Below are positions 6,023 to 6,480 of a stretch of 6,480 nt of DNA, in pieces; position 1 is the stretch's first letter; every line of letters begins with the position of its first letter. The notes beneath the pieces are model-generated. The model did not search any database and had not been told where the DNA came from. It worked only from the letters and a program-made list of their open reading frames with translations. Source of the stretch: Balneolaceae bacterium (GTDB lineage: Bacteria > Bacteroidota > Rhodothermia > Balneolales > Balneolaceae); contig SLGA01000266.1 in assembly GCA_007123985.1 (NCBI GenBank), positions 1 to 6,480 on the forward strand. Reading direction: 5' to 3'. A program made the translations under genes and the position numbers.

Positions 6023-6480
6023 CTACAGCTCAATCGCTATAAATACATTGTTGCCCTGCCTGTTTACACGTAAAAGAACCGCGTCGGTTCCTTCTTGTTT
6101 CAACGCTCTTATAGAACCATAAAATTCGTTAGGGGTGGTTACCGGCTGATTTGCAACCTGCTGTATCACGTCTCCACGCCGCAATCCCTGACGATATGCA
6201 CGGCTTGCTTGTGATATTTCGTTTACTACTACACCCTGCACATTTTCACCAAGTCGCAGCTGCTGCCGGATGGATTCGGTTAAATCATCCACGGCAAAGC
6301 CAAGTTCCTCTCTTAGCTCATCCAGTTCATCGGTTGACATGGAATCTGCGACTTCCTCAGGCTGAAGTTCACCCAGTTCTACATCTTTGGTAAGCCGTTC
6401 TCCTTCTCTGAAAATATCGAGCCTTACGGTATCACCCGGATTCCGATTACCTATTTCAACACGAAAGTCCATCCAGCTGC
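6023..6480 (-). CDS. htrA: HtrA/Deg-family serine protease, C-terminal PDZ region only (5' part outside window)
   Basis: The C-terminal 151 residues of a probable periplasmic Do/HtrA protease-chaperone that degrades or refolds misfolded envelope proteins. The frame runs off the right edge, and the ATG at 6472 is internal. Visible first is the tail of one PDZ domain (MDFRVEIGNRNPGD, then VRLDIFREGER and the closing strand DVELGEL). An acidic linker of about 30 residues follows, then a second PDZ domain: GVVVNEISQASRAYRQGLRRGD, then VIQQVANQPV, and the final strands ending NVFIAIEL. Two PDZ domains in tandem, with the second at the extreme C terminus, fit DegP/DegQ-type proteins. The trypsin-like domain with its His-Asp-Ser triad is outside the window, so protease activity cannot be verified. 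Another two-PDZ protein is possible but less likely. A strong terminator follows at 5961-5990. Confidence 0.82.
   Translation of the reverse strand, partial: SWMDFRVEIGNRNPGDTVRLDIFREGERLTKDVELGELQPEEVADSMSTDELDELREELGFAVDDLTESIRQQLRLGENVQGVVVNEISQASRAYRQGLRRGDVIQQVANQPVTTPNEFYGSIRALKQEGTDAVLLRVNRQGNNVFIAIEL

Noticed and set aside
1..6480. CRISPR arrays, tRNA/rRNA genes, insertion sequences, phage or defence modules
   Set aside because: No regularly spaced repeats, RNA-gene signatures, transposase or integrase motifs were found. The nuclease and macrodomain each have ordinary housekeeping explanations, so I do not call them a defence system.

Overview
The window reads like the chromosome of a free-living member of the Bacteroidota/Balneolota/Rhodothermota side of the tree. 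I infer this from a moderately AT-rich base composition, start codons preceded by AT-rich leaders without a clear Shine-Dalgarno sequence, and the combination of a TPR-type Ser/Thr kinase, a secreted S1/P1 nuclease and an HtrA/DnaJ neighbourhood. The phylum is an inference from gene content; Balneolota is my best guess.

Layout, left to right. (1) Positions 1-2331, plus strand: a Hanks-type Ser/Thr protein kinase with one transmembrane helix and a long TPR sensor domain. It is open at the left edge and nearly complete. (2) Positions 2406-2450: a strong 12-bp-arm hairpin separating the kinase from a convergent gene, with a T-tract on the minus strand. (3) Positions 2547-3014, minus strand: a small secreted protein of unknown function. 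(4) Positions 3015-3479: a 465-bp very AT-rich divergent intergenic region with no gene and some repeated palindromic words. (5) Positions 3480-4013, plus strand: a stand-alone macrodomain protein. (6) Positions 4018-4797, minus strand: an S1/P1-type zinc nuclease, ending four bases from the macrodomain gene. (7) Positions 4898-5878, minus strand: a zinc-finger-less DnaJ (CbpA-type) co-chaperone. (8) Positions 5961-5990: a textbook intrinsic terminator for the gene to its right. (9) Positions 6023-6480, minus strand: the C-terminal PDZ part of an HtrA/Deg-family protease, cut by the right edge.

How the genes relate. HtrA and the J-protein are both protein-quality-control factors and lie head-to-tail, but the terminator between them argues for separate transcripts. 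The nuclease may be reached by read-through from the J-protein gene, since I see no GC-rich terminator in their 100-bp gap. The kinase and the small secreted protein are convergent and share a terminator hairpin. Nothing forces a functional link between kinase, macrodomain and nuclease.

I do not see a coherent undescribed multi-gene system. The points most worth a second look are a C8 tract that could phase-vary the kinase, a macrodomain lacking the usual catalytic aspartate, a nuclease with all nine zinc ligands but an odd signal peptide junction, and the orphan secreted protein.
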